The position numbers and the translations under genes were made by a program. Shown here in pieces: positions 17,931 through 27,081 of a stretch of 59,973 bases of DNA (its first letter is position 1; each line of letters starts with the position of its first letter). Location: the NCBI RefSeq assembly GCF_016742955.1, contig NZ_JABBYC010000028.1, positions 1-59,973 on the forward strand, read 5' to 3'. The DNA comes from Myceligenerans indicum (GTDB taxonomy: Bacteria > Actinomycetota > Actinomycetes > Actinomycetales > Cellulomonadaceae). The notes under the pieces were generated by a model that made no database searches, was not told where the DNA came from, and saw only the letters and a program-made list of their open reading frames with translations.

Positions 17931-18173
17931 TCAGTACCTGAACTTCACCGTCGGGCTACCCGGCGTTACCACCTCAAGAGTTGGCCGGTTTAGGGGCGGA
18001 GAACTCTTCTGCCGGACGTTGATTTTTGTCCCATTAGAAAGCGTTGCAACTGATGTACCGTTCTCATACGTCGTCACGTCGACTCCACGAGTCAGTTTTT
18101 CAAAGTCTTTCTTAGCCTGGTCGAATCCGCCCGTGCGGTCAAATTGCGTGGTGAACTTTTTGCCACGGTCCAC
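17931..18173 (-). pseudogene. C-terminal tip of an Rhs/polymorphic toxin, detached from its gene
   Basis: About 80 codons ending at TGA (17931). The segment KKFTTQFDRTGGFDQAKKDF followed by GTSVATLSNGTKINVRQKSS, PTLEVV and a terminal KFRY resembles the end of secreted polymorphic toxins. It is out of frame with the N-terminal remnant upstream, the two frames crossing at about 18165-18175. Without a signal or an Rhs shell it cannot be delivered. A GTG-led start in this frame is accidental, so this is best viewed as the 3' end of a broken gene. Confidence 0.6.
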
Positions 18174-19417
18174 TGGTTCAGCGAGACCCCGTCCACCGAC
18201 GGGTCGATCGACAGCGGGAAATCCACACCCTCGCCGCCGAGCATCCGCGTGTCGGGGACGATCGTCACCGACGCCGAAGTCGGGCTCTTCGTCTCCACCA
18301 CCGCCGGGAGTTCAGCCATGCCACGATCCACCATCGGCCCCTCGAACTTCTCGGGCGGGTCGACGGGACCATCCGCCTCGTCCACGGGTGTGTCGGGCTC
18401 ACTGCTCTCCACCGCCTGGGGTACTTCCTCGGCCGCTGCGCGCGAGCTGGTCGTGAGGCTCTTCGTCGCCGAACCGTCCGCGCTCGTCCCCTCCGCGGCC
18501 GCCTGGGCGTCGGCCTCTGGTTCGCCCCACATCAGCGGCACGGGCGAGGTGAAGACCTCGTCGCCGTTACCGTCGACGGCGACGAATCCGCTCGCGTTCT
18601 CCCGCAGGGTCAAGCCCGGGGACACCTCGACGTCGAAGGTCAGTTCCCGCAGTGCGGGGTTCTGCGCCGCCTGCGCGTCGGCCACCCGGATCACGTCGTC
18701 GAACCCCGTGCCCTCCGCATCCGCGGAGACCACGAGGTCGAGGCCTGTGTCGCCCAGGATCCCTGGATAGGTGACCTGATCGCCTTCGACAACCGGGTCG
18801 GTGAGCGCGAACGGGACGTCGAACTCCAGCCAGTGCTCCCCGGAGGCCACTCGCGCCAGAGGCTGGTCGTCACTCGCCGCGAAGGACAGGTCGTAGACCG
18901 GTGCGGTCACGTCCAGACGGCCGTCCCCGTCGGCGTCGGCGGGCTCGATCGTCCGGTCCACATCCGTCCACACCCCGCTGCCGGCCTCGGTGCGTACCGG
19001 GGTCGTGGACGACTCCCAGCGCACCGCGACGCCGTCCGGCTGGGCCCATTCGGTCGACCACGCGTCGTAGGAGTCCTCGGCGGCGACCTCGTGCCCGCAC
19101 CGGACGGCCGTCTCGAACGCCTCCGCCATCGTCACAGCCGACATCGGGCACGACTCCTCCGTCGTGCCGTCCATGCCGAGCGCCGACAGCAGCGCGTCCT
19201 GCGACCCGGTCGCGACCACTGCCGAAGCACCCGCTCCGAGCGCCAGGACGAGGACTCCCGCGATCAGCGCCGTCGAGCGTGAGCGCAGCCCTCGCGCCAC
19301 CCGCGCCGCCACGCGCCGCCCCTCGGCCAGACCCTCCGACGCCATTCGCGCTCCCGCTCTCACAGCGACCGCCCCGGCGGCGACCACACCGAGCACCGGA
19401 ACGTATTCGGCGCTCAT
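18174..19417 (-). pseudogene. N-terminal part of a large secreted Rhs-type protein, truncated
   Basis: The ATG at 19417 opens a protein with a basic start and a hydrophobic segment, STALIAGVLVLALGAGASAVVA (~48-69). A beta-rich region follows (VAVRWESSTTPVRTEAGSGVW, HWLEFDVPFALTDPVVEGDQVTYPGILGDTGLDLVVS, PALRELTFDVEVSPGL), typical of the N-terminus of actinobacterial RHS/YD-repeat proteins, ending at FPLSIDPSVDGVSLNQWT. Such proteins normally run for 1500-2500 residues. Here the sequence jumps straight to a toxin tip in another frame, so the whole YD-repeat shell has been deleted. The open frame continues to 18092, giving 441 residues with an aberrant tail. It is divergent from moxR. Confidence 0.75.
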
Positions 19418-19661
19418 TTCTCGCCCGGGCGAATATCGTCCCTAAAAGAGCCCTTTTGCGGATTCCGTTACCGGAATGAGACGATGCGCTCGACGGTCAC
19501 GCCGCTCCGTCCCGGCGGACGCGGCCGCCCGTCGTCGTGCGTACGTGACGAACGCAACAGGTTCCGGCCCGTCTCCATTAGGCTGAACGGACACAGCGGA
19601 CGTGCGGCCCGGCGTCGGCGACGTGACCCCACAGATCCCAGGCCGACGGAGGTTTTCCCCA

Positions 19662-20777
19662 GTGCAGCAAGATCCCCACGCTCCCGGCCTGTTCCAGCCA
19701 CGGACGGACGGTCCCGCCGCCGGCGCGCCCGTTCGCCCGACGGCGGGTGTGGTCCCGCCCCCGCCGTCGGCCGCCGCGGTGGGCTCCGGGAACATCGCCG
19801 CGGCAGGGGACACCGCTCTGCTGTCCGAGCTCGTGGACGCGACCAGCCGGGTGCGGGCCGCGATCGAGTCCGTGGTCACGGGCCGGCCGGGGCTGGCCGA
19901 CATCACGCTCGCGGTCCTGCTCGCCGAGGGCCATCTGCTCGTGGAGGACGTACCGGGCGTCGGCAAGACCACGCTCGCCAAGGCACTGGCGCGCAGCATC
20001 GACTGCGCCGCCGGGCGCATCCAGTTCACGCCGGATCTCCTGCCGAGCGACCTGACCGGCGTGAACATCTTCCGCAGCGGCAGCCACGAGTTCGAGTTCC
20101 GCCCCGGCCCGGTGTTCAGCAACATCGTCATCGGGGACGAGATCAACCGCGCCTCCCCCAAGACCCAGTCCGCCCTCCTGGAGTGCATGGAGGAGGGACA
20201 GACCACGGTGGACGGCACCACGCACATCCTCCCTCGGCCGTTCCTGGTGGTGGCGACCCAGAACCCCGTGGAGATGGAGGGGACCTACCCGCTGCCCGAG
20301 GCGCAGCGGGACCGCTTCATGGCCCGCATCACCGTGGGCTACCCCGACACCGACGCGGAGCTGCTCATGCTGGAGCGGCAGGAGGCCACCACACCACTGA
20401 GCCATCTGGAGCCGGTGACCGACGGCGCCGCGGTCCTGCGCTACGCGGCGTTCGTCCGCGGGGTGTACGCGTCGGCCTCGGTGAAGCGCTACGTCCTCGC
20501 GCTCGTCGGCGCCACCCGCGAGCACCCGGGCCTGCGGCTCGGCGCCTCACCGCGCGCCTCGCTGCAGCTCCTGCGGGCGGCCAAGGCGCTGGCGGCGATG
20601 GCCGGACGCAACCACGTCCTGCCCGACGACGTGCAGCGGCTCGCCCGGCCCGTGCTCGCGCACCGCCTCATCCAGACCACCGAGTCGCGGCTGGGGGGAG
20701 TGACGGCCGAGCAGATGGTGGACGACATCATCCGGCGCACGCCCGTGCCCGCGCTCGGCCCGTCCGACCATCGCTGA
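19662..20777 (+). CDS. MoxR-family AAA+ ATPase
   Basis: MoxR chaperone-like ATPase of 371 residues. The first ~55 residues are a Pro/Ala-rich tail. The AAA+ core has Walker A in VEDVPGVGKTTLAKALARS (~100), the PDLLPSDLTG segment, Walker B as IVIGDEINRASPKTQSALL, and sensor 1 ATQNPVEMEGTYPLPEAQRDRF. The GTG at 19662 is preceded by GGAGG with 9-nt spacing, and the upstream frame has no ribosome site. It is first in a three-gene operon with DUF58 (1 nt gap) and a transglutaminase. Such trios are thought to help assemble or fold envelope protein complexes. The exact client is unknown. Confidence 0.93.
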   Translation: MQQDPHAPGLFQPRTDGPAAGAPVRPTAGVVPPPPSAAAVGSGNIAAAGDTALLSELVDATSRVRAAIESVVTGRPGLADITLAVLLAEGHLLVEDVPGVGKTTLAKALARSIDCAAGRIQFTPDLLPSDLTGVNIFRSGSHEFEFRPGPVFSNIVIGDEINRASPKTQSALLECMEEGQTTVDGTTHILPRPFLVVATQNPVEMEGTYPLPEAQRDRFMARITVGYPDTDAELLMLERQEATTPLSHLEPVTDGAAVLRYAAFVRGVYASASVKRYVLALVGATREHPGLRLGASPRASLQLLRAAKALAAMAGRNHVLPDDVQRLARPVLAHRLIQTTESRLGGVTAEQMVDDIIRRTPVPALGPSDHR

Positions 20778-20778
20778 C

Positions 20779-22098
20779 ATGGGACTGGTTTCCGCTGTCC
20801 GGCGCCTCGGCCGTGTCCGTCTCACGGGGAGGGGCCTCGGAGCCTGCCTGATCGGGGTGGTGCTCGCCCTCGTCGGCCTCCTGCTGTCCCTTCCGGACCT
20901 GATCGCCGCAGGCGCGGCAGCGCTGCTGGCCGTCGCGCTCGCCTGGCTGGTCACCGGCCTGCAGCGGCTCGACGAGGGACGCGGCGCGCTGCTCGTGCAG
21001 CGCTGGGTGACGCCGAGCCCGGTGGTGCGCGACGCGCGGACCGACGTGCGCCTCGCGGTCTCGGCGGCGGCCCCGACGGGCGCCGCCTACGAGCGCCTGG
21101 CCCGTCTGCGCCTGTCGGAGCAGGCAGCGCACGAGCTCGCCGGGCACGAGGGCATCCGGGCACGCGTGCACGCCCGACCCGAACGCATCGACGTCGCCTA
21201 CTCCCTGATGCCGTCGCGTCGCGGACGCTGGCCGCTGGGCCCGCTGCTGACGTCGCGCACGGACGTGTTCGGTCTGGTCCGTGCGACCCAGCCGCTCGGC
21301 GACACGACGGGGGTGCCTGTCTGGCCGCGTACGGTCGAGCTCACGATGCGCACCCGCACCCACGGCGACGTCGACCGGGCTGCCGCGGGCGGCAGGCTCC
21401 AGTCGTCCGACGACGCGGTGCTGCGCGAGTACGTCCCGGGTGACGACCCGCGCCGCGTCCACTGGGCGAGCGCGGCACGCCGCGGCCAGCTCCTGGTGCG
21501 CGCCGACGAGAGTTCCGGGGTGCGGCCGGTGAGCGTCCTGCTGGACCGCGCGTTGCTGCCGCACCAGCAGGAAGGTGCCGCCGCCGCGTTCAGCCGGCCG
21601 GCGGCGGCCGGCGACGGCGAGTGGGCGGTGGACCTGGTCGCGTCGGTGGCGACGTCGTTCCTCGACGCCGGGCATCCCGCCCGCATCCTCGCCACGAGCG
21701 TGGCACCAGCCGTCGAGGGCGTCCGGTTCACGCCGACGCGGTCCGCCCGCCATGTCCTGCTCGACGCCTGTGTCGACGTGCACGGTCACCGGGGTGCGAC
21801 CGAGGCGGCGCACGCCGCCGGAACCACTGCCCGGGCGCTGCGGATCGCGCGCAAGCCGGACGAGATCCTCATCGCCGTCCTCGGGCCGCAGGCCCCGGAC
21901 GCCCGGCGCGAGCTGGCGGCACTCGGCGCGGACGGCTCCTGCTGGGCGCTGCTGGTGACCCCACGGGGCAAGGGGATCCGGCACGACGTCGAGGACACCG
22001 CCGCCGAACTCACCGCCGCCGGCTGGCATGTCGCACAGTGCGAGGCCCGCACCGACATCGAGCGCGCGTGGGCGCTGCTGAACGAGGGAGTCACATGA
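20779..22098 (+). CDS. DUF58 domain-containing membrane protein
   Basis: Protein of 439 residues with two transmembrane helices near the start (LGACLIGVVLALVGLLLSL and AAALLAVALAWLVTGL, ~18-65) and a soluble region containing the DUF58 signature VLREYVPGDDPRRVHWASAARRGQLLVRADE (residues around 215-245), followed by a von Willebrand A-like fold region. It begins 1 nt after moxR and overlaps the transglutaminase gene by ATGA. MoxR-DUF58 pairs are common, with DUF58 proteins proposed as partners of the ATPase. Function is not established. Confidence 0.92.
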   Translation: MGLVSAVRRLGRVRLTGRGLGACLIGVVLALVGLLLSLPDLIAAGAAALLAVALAWLVTGLQRLDEGRGALLVQRWVTPSPVVRDARTDVRLAVSAAAPTGAAYERLARLRLSEQAAHELAGHEGIRARVHARPERIDVAYSLMPSRRGRWPLGPLLTSRTDVFGLVRATQPLGDTTGVPVWPRTVELTMRTRTHGDVDRAAAGGRLQSSDDAVLREYVPGDDPRRVHWASAARRGQLLVRADESSGVRPVSVLLDRALLPHQQEGAAAAFSRPAAAGDGEWAVDLVASVATSFLDAGHPARILATSVAPAVEGVRFTPTRSARHVLLDACVDVHGHRGATEAAHAAGTTARALRIARKPDEILIAVLGPQAPDARRELAALGADGSCWALLVTPRGKGIRHDVEDTAAELTAAGWHVAQCEARTDIERAWALLNEGVT

Positions 22099-24473
22099 TC
22101 CCGGCACATCGCGGGGCACTCACCAGGACGGTCGTGAGCGGAGCGCTGGTCGCCGTCGCCACGATCGCGTCGATGCTCGCGCTCGGCGAGGTCATCGAGC
22201 CCGGGGCCTGGACCCGCGCCGGTGTCACGGGCGTGATCCTGGTCGCCGCGAGCACGAGCCTGACCCGCTGGGCGCTGCTGAGCCGTGCGATGAACCGGGC
22301 CGGGGCAAGGCGTGGCGGTGACGGGACGGGCGAACGCACCGCGCGGGACTCCGGGGGTGACCACGTGGCCGAGCGTGCCGCCGGGACGGCGTCCTTCCTG
22401 GCCACGCTCGTCGGCCTGGCCGTGGCCGCCTGGTACGTCCTGGCGCGGTACGGCACCGCGACGGGTGAGGCGACCCTGCTCGTCGGGAGTGACGAGTGGC
22501 GCTGGGTCCTCGACCGTCTCGCGGTGGCCGCGGACATCATGACCACGGAGCGCGCACCCGTGGAGGACAGTCTGGCCATCGGACTGGTCGCCGTCTCCGG
22601 CACCCTCCTGATGTTCCTCGTCTCCGACTCGCTCGCCGGCGCGCGGATGCCCGCACTCGCCGGGCTGCCCCTGCTGGTCCTGTGGACGCCGTCGCTGTCC
22701 ATCATGGGGCGGATCCCCGCCGGGACGTTCGTCGTGGCGGTGACGGCCGCTCTGCTGCTGCTCACCCTCGACCAGCCCGGTTCCACGTTCGCACGCAGGC
22801 AGGGCCAGGACGCCGCCGTCGCGCGGGCGCGGCGGTCCCGGGCGTGGATCACGGCCGTCTCGTCCGTGGTCGTCGCCGTCCTCGCGCTGGGCACGGGGGC
22901 CGGTGTCGCGGCGCTCCCCGGCGTCTCGACCGGGTTCTCCCAGATCTTCCGCACCCAGGGACAGTCCCTCGAACTGTCCGACGCGTTCGACATGCGTGCC
23001 GGCCTGGGCGCGCGCTCCTCCGCCGAGGTGCTGACCTATGAGATCTCCGACCCCGAGCAGCGTGGGCCTTTGCGGGAACGCACGTTCACGGCGTGGGACG
23101 GCCGCCGGGTCAGCTGGGATCCACGCGACGGCGGCCTGGTGAACGTCACCCCGCAGTCGGAGCTCATGTCCGGCACGGAGCACCTCTCGGGCGAATCCAC
23201 GCGGCTCGACGTCCGGATCTCGTCCGACCGGGAAGGGCTGCTGCCGATCCCTGGCGGCCCTCGCCGCGTCGCCCTGACCGGGGGCGGCGAGCAGTGGCGC
23301 TGGGATCCGGTCCTCGACGAGGTTCGCAGTGACGACCGGCTCACCGAGGGCACCGAGTACAGCGTCGAGATGCTCGACCGTGGCCTGACCCCCGACGCCC
23401 TGCGCGGTGCGTCCGACCGTCTTCCCGCGGGCGCGAACTACACGTCCCTGACCAAGACACAGCACCTGGCGGACACGACCGAGCTGGCACAGGAGATCAC
23501 GGACGGCGCGCGCACGCGCTACGACCAGGCGGTGGCCCTCCAGAACTGGCTGCACCACGAGGGCGGGTTCACGTACACGCCCGACACGGCACCTGCCCGC
23601 ACGAACGACGCCACCTGGGACTTCCTGACCGACCGCCGCGGCTACTGCGTCCAGTTCTCCACCGCCTTCTTCGTCATGGCGCGCTCGCTCGGGATCCCCA
23701 CGCGGATCGGCGTGGGATACCTGCCCGGAAGCGACGAGAACGAGGACGGCATCTGGTCGGTGACCGGTCAGGACTCGCACTCCTGGCCGGAGGTCTGGTT
23801 CCAGGGGTTCGGCTGGGTGCGCTTCGAGCCGACCCCGCAGGTGCAGACGGGACCTCTGCCCGACTACGCGAACCCGGCCACGGGTGCGGCCTCGGACCCG
23901 GCGGCGAGCGAGGTGCCGGATGAGCGGCGTCCCGCAGACGCGTCGGAGGAGGATTCCGGCGAGGAGCCCACGGATCAGGCCGACCCTGTCCAGGCCGGCG
24001 CGGCCGGCCGGGGCACGGGCGGCGAGTCCCTGCCCTGGCAGGTCTGGGTCGGTACGGCCCTGCTGGCGCTGGCCGTCTGTGCCAGCGGATTGTGGCTGTT
24101 GTTCCGGCGGCGTCAGGACCCGGTGGCGCTGGATCCGGAACTGGCGTGGCAGCGGGTGGTGACACGGCTCGCCGAGCGGGACGTGGTGCTCGGGCCGTCG
24201 ACGACACTGCGGCAGGCTCCCGACGAGATCGCCGAGCAGATCCGGGAGCGCACCGGTGAGTCGCTGCCCGACGAGACCGCGGAGGGGATCGTCGCCCTCG
24301 CGCAGGCCGCGGAGAACGAGCGCTACGCCCGCGAGTTCGTCTCGCCCTCACCCGAGCAGCTGGACGAGCTCACCGATCTGGTGCTGGAAGGCATCTCCGG
24401 AACCTTCGGCTCCGCGCCTGACCGGCCCGTCGGCCGGGTCGGCGAGGCGCTGGCCCAGGCACTGCGTCGCTGA
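22095..24473 (+). CDS. TgpA-like membrane transglutaminase-domain protein
   Basis: Protein of 792 residues. Roughly six transmembrane segments occupy the first ~280 residues, with an extracytoplasmic region after them. The transglutaminase-like core contains RRGYCVQFSTAFFVMARSLG (Cys, ~517), then SHSWPEVWFQGFGWVRFEP (His, ~562), the papain-fold Cys-His pair. A further helix, VWVGTALLALAVCASGLWLLF (~655), precedes a DUF4129-like cytoplasmic tail. The start overlaps the DUF58 stop. It closes the moxR operon, and its convergent neighbour is DUF3040. Substrate unknown; related proteins act on envelope components. Confidence 0.92.
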   Translation: MIPAHRGALTRTVVSGALVAVATIASMLALGEVIEPGAWTRAGVTGVILVAASTSLTRWALLSRAMNRAGARRGGDGTGERTARDSGGDHVAERAAGTASFLATLVGLAVAAWYVLARYGTATGEATLLVGSDEWRWVLDRLAVAADIMTTERAPVEDSLAIGLVAVSGTLLMFLVSDSLAGARMPALAGLPLLVLWTPSLSIMGRIPAGTFVVAVTAALLLLTLDQPGSTFARRQGQDAAVARARRSRAWITAVSSVVVAVLALGTGAGVAALPGVSTGFSQIFRTQGQSLELSDAFDMRAGLGARSSAEVLTYEISDPEQRGPLRERTFTAWDGRRVSWDPRDGGLVNVTPQSELMSGTEHLSGESTRLDVRISSDREGLLPIPGGPRRVALTGGGEQWRWDPVLDEVRSDDRLTEGTEYSVEMLDRGLTPDALRGASDRLPAGANYTSLTKTQHLADTTELAQEITDGARTRYDQAVALQNWLHHEGGFTYTPDTAPARTNDATWDFLTDRRGYCVQFSTAFFVMARSLGIPTRIGVGYLPGSDENEDGIWSVTGQDSHSWPEVWFQGFGWVRFEPTPQVQTGPLPDYANPATGAASDPAASEVPDERRPADASEEDSGEEPTDQADPVQAGAAGRGTGGESLPWQVWVGTALLALAVCASGLWLLFRRRQDPVALDPELAWQRVVTRLAERDVVLGPSTTLRQAPDEIAEQIRERTGESLPDETAEGIVALAQAAENERYAREFVSPSPEQLDELTDLVLEGISGTFGSAPDRPVGRVGEALAQALRR

Positions 24474-24515
24474 GCCGCGCCGCGGAGTGCGGTGGGCCTC
24501 CGCGCAGCACGTCAG

Positions 24516-24610
24516 GGCGTCACGCGTCACGGCGTCACGGCGTCACGGCGTCACGGCGTCACGGCGTCACGGCGTCACGGCGTCACGGCGTCACGGCGTC
24601 ACGGCGTCAC
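24516..24610. repeat. Tandem array of 8-bp unit GGCGTCAC
   Basis: Ten perfect copies fill 24531-24610. A partial copy (24525-24530) and one further unit (24516-24523) precede them. The array lies 43 nt after the transglutaminase stop, in the convergent gap before DUF3040. An octamer repeat is prone to slippage. It is not in a gene, although open frames read through it. Confidence 0.95.
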
Positions 24611-24639
24611 GGACGAGAGGATCCCACCACGTGCGCACG

Positions 24640-24671
24640 GAGACGGAGAGCCGACGAGACGGAGAGCCGAC
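24640..24671. repeat. Perfect 16-bp tandem duplication
   Basis: GAGACGGAGAGCCGAC occurs twice back to back, shortly after the octamer array, in the same gene-free gap. Confidence 0.9.
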
Positions 24672-24736
24672 AGATACACGATGGGGCCGCCCGGATATCC
24701 CGGGAGACCCCATCGCGGACCGGCGCGACCCGCGGC

Positions 24737-25150
24737 TCAGCGACCCTGATCGCGGCGCCGGTCCCAGCGCTCCTCAAGCCTGGTGAGAAAACCCGACCAG
24801 CCGCCCTTTCCGGACGGCTTGCCCTTGCCCTTCCCCGGCTTCGGGGGGACCACTTTGCCCTCGGCGTCCACCACACCCGCCGGCCCCGACTTGCGCCGCG
24901 GCGCCGCGACGGCGAAGACGACGCCCGCAAACATCAGCACGAACCCGACGACGCCGACCCACGTGAGGGACGACGCGACGCCGACCACGAGCAACAGCAG
25001 GCCGACGACGACTCCGACGCCGGCCAGCACGTACCGCAGGACGGATCTGCGCCCGGAGGACTGCAAGGTGTTCGCGAGACGCGGGTCGTCGGAGGTGAGG
25101 GCGCGCTCCATCTGCTCCAGCACTCGCTGCTCGTACTCGGAAAGCGGCAT
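24737..25150 (-). CDS. DUF3040 membrane protein
   Basis: Protein of 137 residues with the DUF3040 start MPLSEYEQRVLEQMERALTS, then two adjacent transmembrane helices (VLAGVGVVVGLLLLVVGVAS and VGVVGFVLMFAGVVFAVA, ~42-82), and a basic Lys/Gly/Pro-rich tail. The ATG at 25150 matches the family start; longer frames upstream are not coding. The family is actinobacterial and often lies near the dcw cluster. Function unknown. Confidence 0.92.
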   Translation of the reverse strand: MPLSEYEQRVLEQMERALTSDDPRLANTLQSSGRRSVLRYVLAGVGVVVGLLLLVVGVASSLTWVGVVGFVLMFAGVVFAVAAPRRKSGPAGVVDAEGKVVPPKPGKGKGKPSGKGGWSGFLTRLEERWDRRRDQGR

Positions 25151-25283
25151 CGAGACCCCCAGATCTCGCAACGTGACGATGACCCTCTCAGGATAAGCCG
25201 GTCGCGCCCCGTGCGGTAGTCGACATCCCGGACGAAGCGGGAACAAGAGGTCGGCGCAGGTGGATCGGATCCTTGCGCGGACT

Positions 25284-26498
25284 CTACACGCCCAGGTCGA
25301 TGGCACCCCGGCCGAACCTCTCGCGTACGGCGTCCAGCGCCAGCTCGGCATCCCTCTGAGCTCCGGACCGCGGATCGGCGGCTTCCTCCAGGGTCGGCTG
25401 AGCCGCGAGCCCCTGCCGTTCGAGCACCCGCTCGCCCCGCACCCCCACGAGCCGGACCGGCAGGCCGTGCCGATCCACGGACGCGACGAGCTCACGCGCC
25501 ACCAGGTAGATCTCACGGGCCACGTCAGTGGGCCCGTCCAGGGTCCGCGAGCGCGTCACCGTGACGAAGTCGCTGGTGCGCACCTTGACCGACACCGTGC
25601 GGGCCACCACGCCCTGCCGCCGCATCCGCGCCGCGACGCGGTCGGCGAGTTCCCGGACACGTCGCGCCAGCACGGACTCGTCGTGGACGTCGGTGGCGAA
25701 GGTGGTCTCGGCGCCGACGCTGTGCTCCTCGTGTCCCGGCACCACCGGGCGCAGGTCCCGGCCCCATGCCAGGTTGTGCAGGTGCGCCCCGCTGACCCGT
25801 CCGACGGCGGTCTGCAGGCTGGGCAGGTCCGTGCGAGCCAGCTCGGCAACCGTGGTGATCCCCCAGGCGGCCAAGGTCTTCTCGGTCTTCTCACCGACAC
25901 CCCACAGGGCCCCGACCGGCAGGCAGTGCAGGAAGTCGACCGTCGCCGCGTCCGGGACGAGCAGCATCCCGTCGGGCTTGGCGTGCGTCGAGGCGAGCTT
26001 CGCCACGAACTTGTTCCGTGCCACACCCACGGACGCCGTCACACCGTACGTCTCCCGGATCCGTGCGCGAATGCCCGCGCCGATCCTGGTGGGCTCGCCC
26101 AGACGCCTGCGGGCGCCGGCCACGTCGAGGAACGCCTCGTCCACGCTGACCTTCTCGACCAGGGGCGTGACCTCGCCGAGGATCTCCATCACACCGTGGG
26201 AGACCTCCGAGTACAGCCCGAAGTCCGGCGTGAGCACGATCGCCTGGGGACACAGCAGACGCGCTCGCGTCATGGGCATGGCCGACTTCACCCCGTACGC
26301 ACGTGCCTCGTACGTCGCGGCCGACACGACACCTCGCTCCTGGCCGCCCACGATCACCGGCTTGCCGCGAAGCTCGGGGCGCCGTGCGATCTCGCACGAG
26401 GCGAAGAAGGCATCCATGTCGACGTGCAGGATGGTGCAGCCCGACTCGTCCGAGCCCCAGTCCCGGCGCGCGCCCGCGGACCTCGGCGCACGGCTCAC
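25284..26498 (-). CDS. dinB: DNA polymerase IV (DinB)
   Basis: Y-family translesion polymerase of 404 residues. The catalytic carboxylates lie in ILHVDMDAFFASCEI (~27) and KVSVDEAFLDVAG (~117). GKPVIVGGQERGVVSAATYEAR, PVGALWGVGEKTEKTL (helix-hairpin-helix) and the little-finger domain follow in the usual order. The GTG start at 26498 is 17 nt from the HEPN gene stop, so the two are probably co-transcribed. No canonical beta-clamp motif was obvious at the extreme C-terminus. No LexA box was identified upstream. Confidence 0.95.
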   Translation of the reverse strand: MSRAPRSAGARRDWGSDESGCTILHVDMDAFFASCEIARRPELRGKPVIVGGQERGVVSAATYEARAYGVKSAMPMTRARLLCPQAIVLTPDFGLYSEVSHGVMEILGEVTPLVEKVSVDEAFLDVAGARRRLGEPTRIGAGIRARIRETYGVTASVGVARNKFVAKLASTHAKPDGMLLVPDAATVDFLHCLPVGALWGVGEKTEKTLAAWGITTVAELARTDLPSLQTAVGRVSGAHLHNLAWGRDLRPVVPGHEEHSVGAETTFATDVHDESVLARRVRELADRVAARMRRQGVVARTVSVKVRTSDFVTVTRSRTLDGPTDVAREIYLVARELVASVDRHGLPVRLVGVRGERVLERQGLAAQPTLEEAADPRSGAQRDAELALDAVRERFGRGAIDLGV

Positions 26499-26514
26499 GG
26501 CCGCGGGCCCCCGG

Positions 26515-26991
26515 TCATGACGCCTCCGTCACGAGCCGCAGGTGCGGGCGGTGTGCGAACGTCGCCTCCGGGTCTGCCAGCATCGCCACCTCGTCTCGGA
26601 AGTCCTCCGCGCACGCGAGGATCTCGTCCGCGCGGGAACCGTCCACCTCACCGCCGCGCCCGGCGTCCACCGCCGCCCGCAGCGGCGCACCCGATGCGAA
26701 GTAGCCCGACCACGGGGCCAGCTCCGGCTCCACCCGCACGAGCATCTCCCAGACGGTCCGGACCCCAGATCGCGGCGACGGGCGCCCACGCAGCGCGAGG
26801 ACCGCGGCCGCCGCACGGATGGCGGCGAGGTGGGCATGCCGGAAGCGATCGTCCGGACGGAGCGCCGCATGCGCCTGCGCCAGTTCCGCGTCCGCCCGGC
26901 GCAGCAGCGCGCGAACCCCGGGAGGCACGGGCCGCGGCACACGCGTGCTCGCGGCAACGACATCCGACTCCCTGCCCTCGGTCATCCCCAT
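26515..26991 (-). CDS. SAV_6107 family HEPN domain protein
   Basis: Helical protein of 158 residues matching my recollection of the SAV_6107-like HEPN family: RALLRRADAELAQAHA, RFRHAHLAAIRAAAAVLALRGRP and VWEMLVRVEPELAPWSGYFASGA. The ATG at 26991 is preceded by GGAGG. It sits immediately upstream of dinB. The canonical HEPN nuclease motif R-x4-6-H can be read as RHAH/RFRHAH, but whether it is catalytic is not known. Role unknown. Confidence 0.85.
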   Translation of the reverse strand: MGMTEGRESDVVAASTRVPRPVPPGVRALLRRADAELAQAHAALRPDDRFRHAHLAAIRAAAAVLALRGRPSPRSGVRTVWEMLVRVEPELAPWSGYFASGAPLRAAVDAGRGGEVDGSRADEILACAEDFRDEVAMLADPEATFAHRPHLRLVTEAS

Positions 26992-27081
26992 GATGCCCTC
27001 CGATCCGGTTCCTCACCTGTCAGTGTCGAACATCTGTTCGATCAAGTCAACTCGGCCCGGCGAACGCGAGACACTTGCCCC

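Noticed and set aside
24516..24610. Possible CRISPR array
   Set aside because: Units are 8 bp and contiguous with no spacers, and no cas genes occur in the window. It is a microsatellite.
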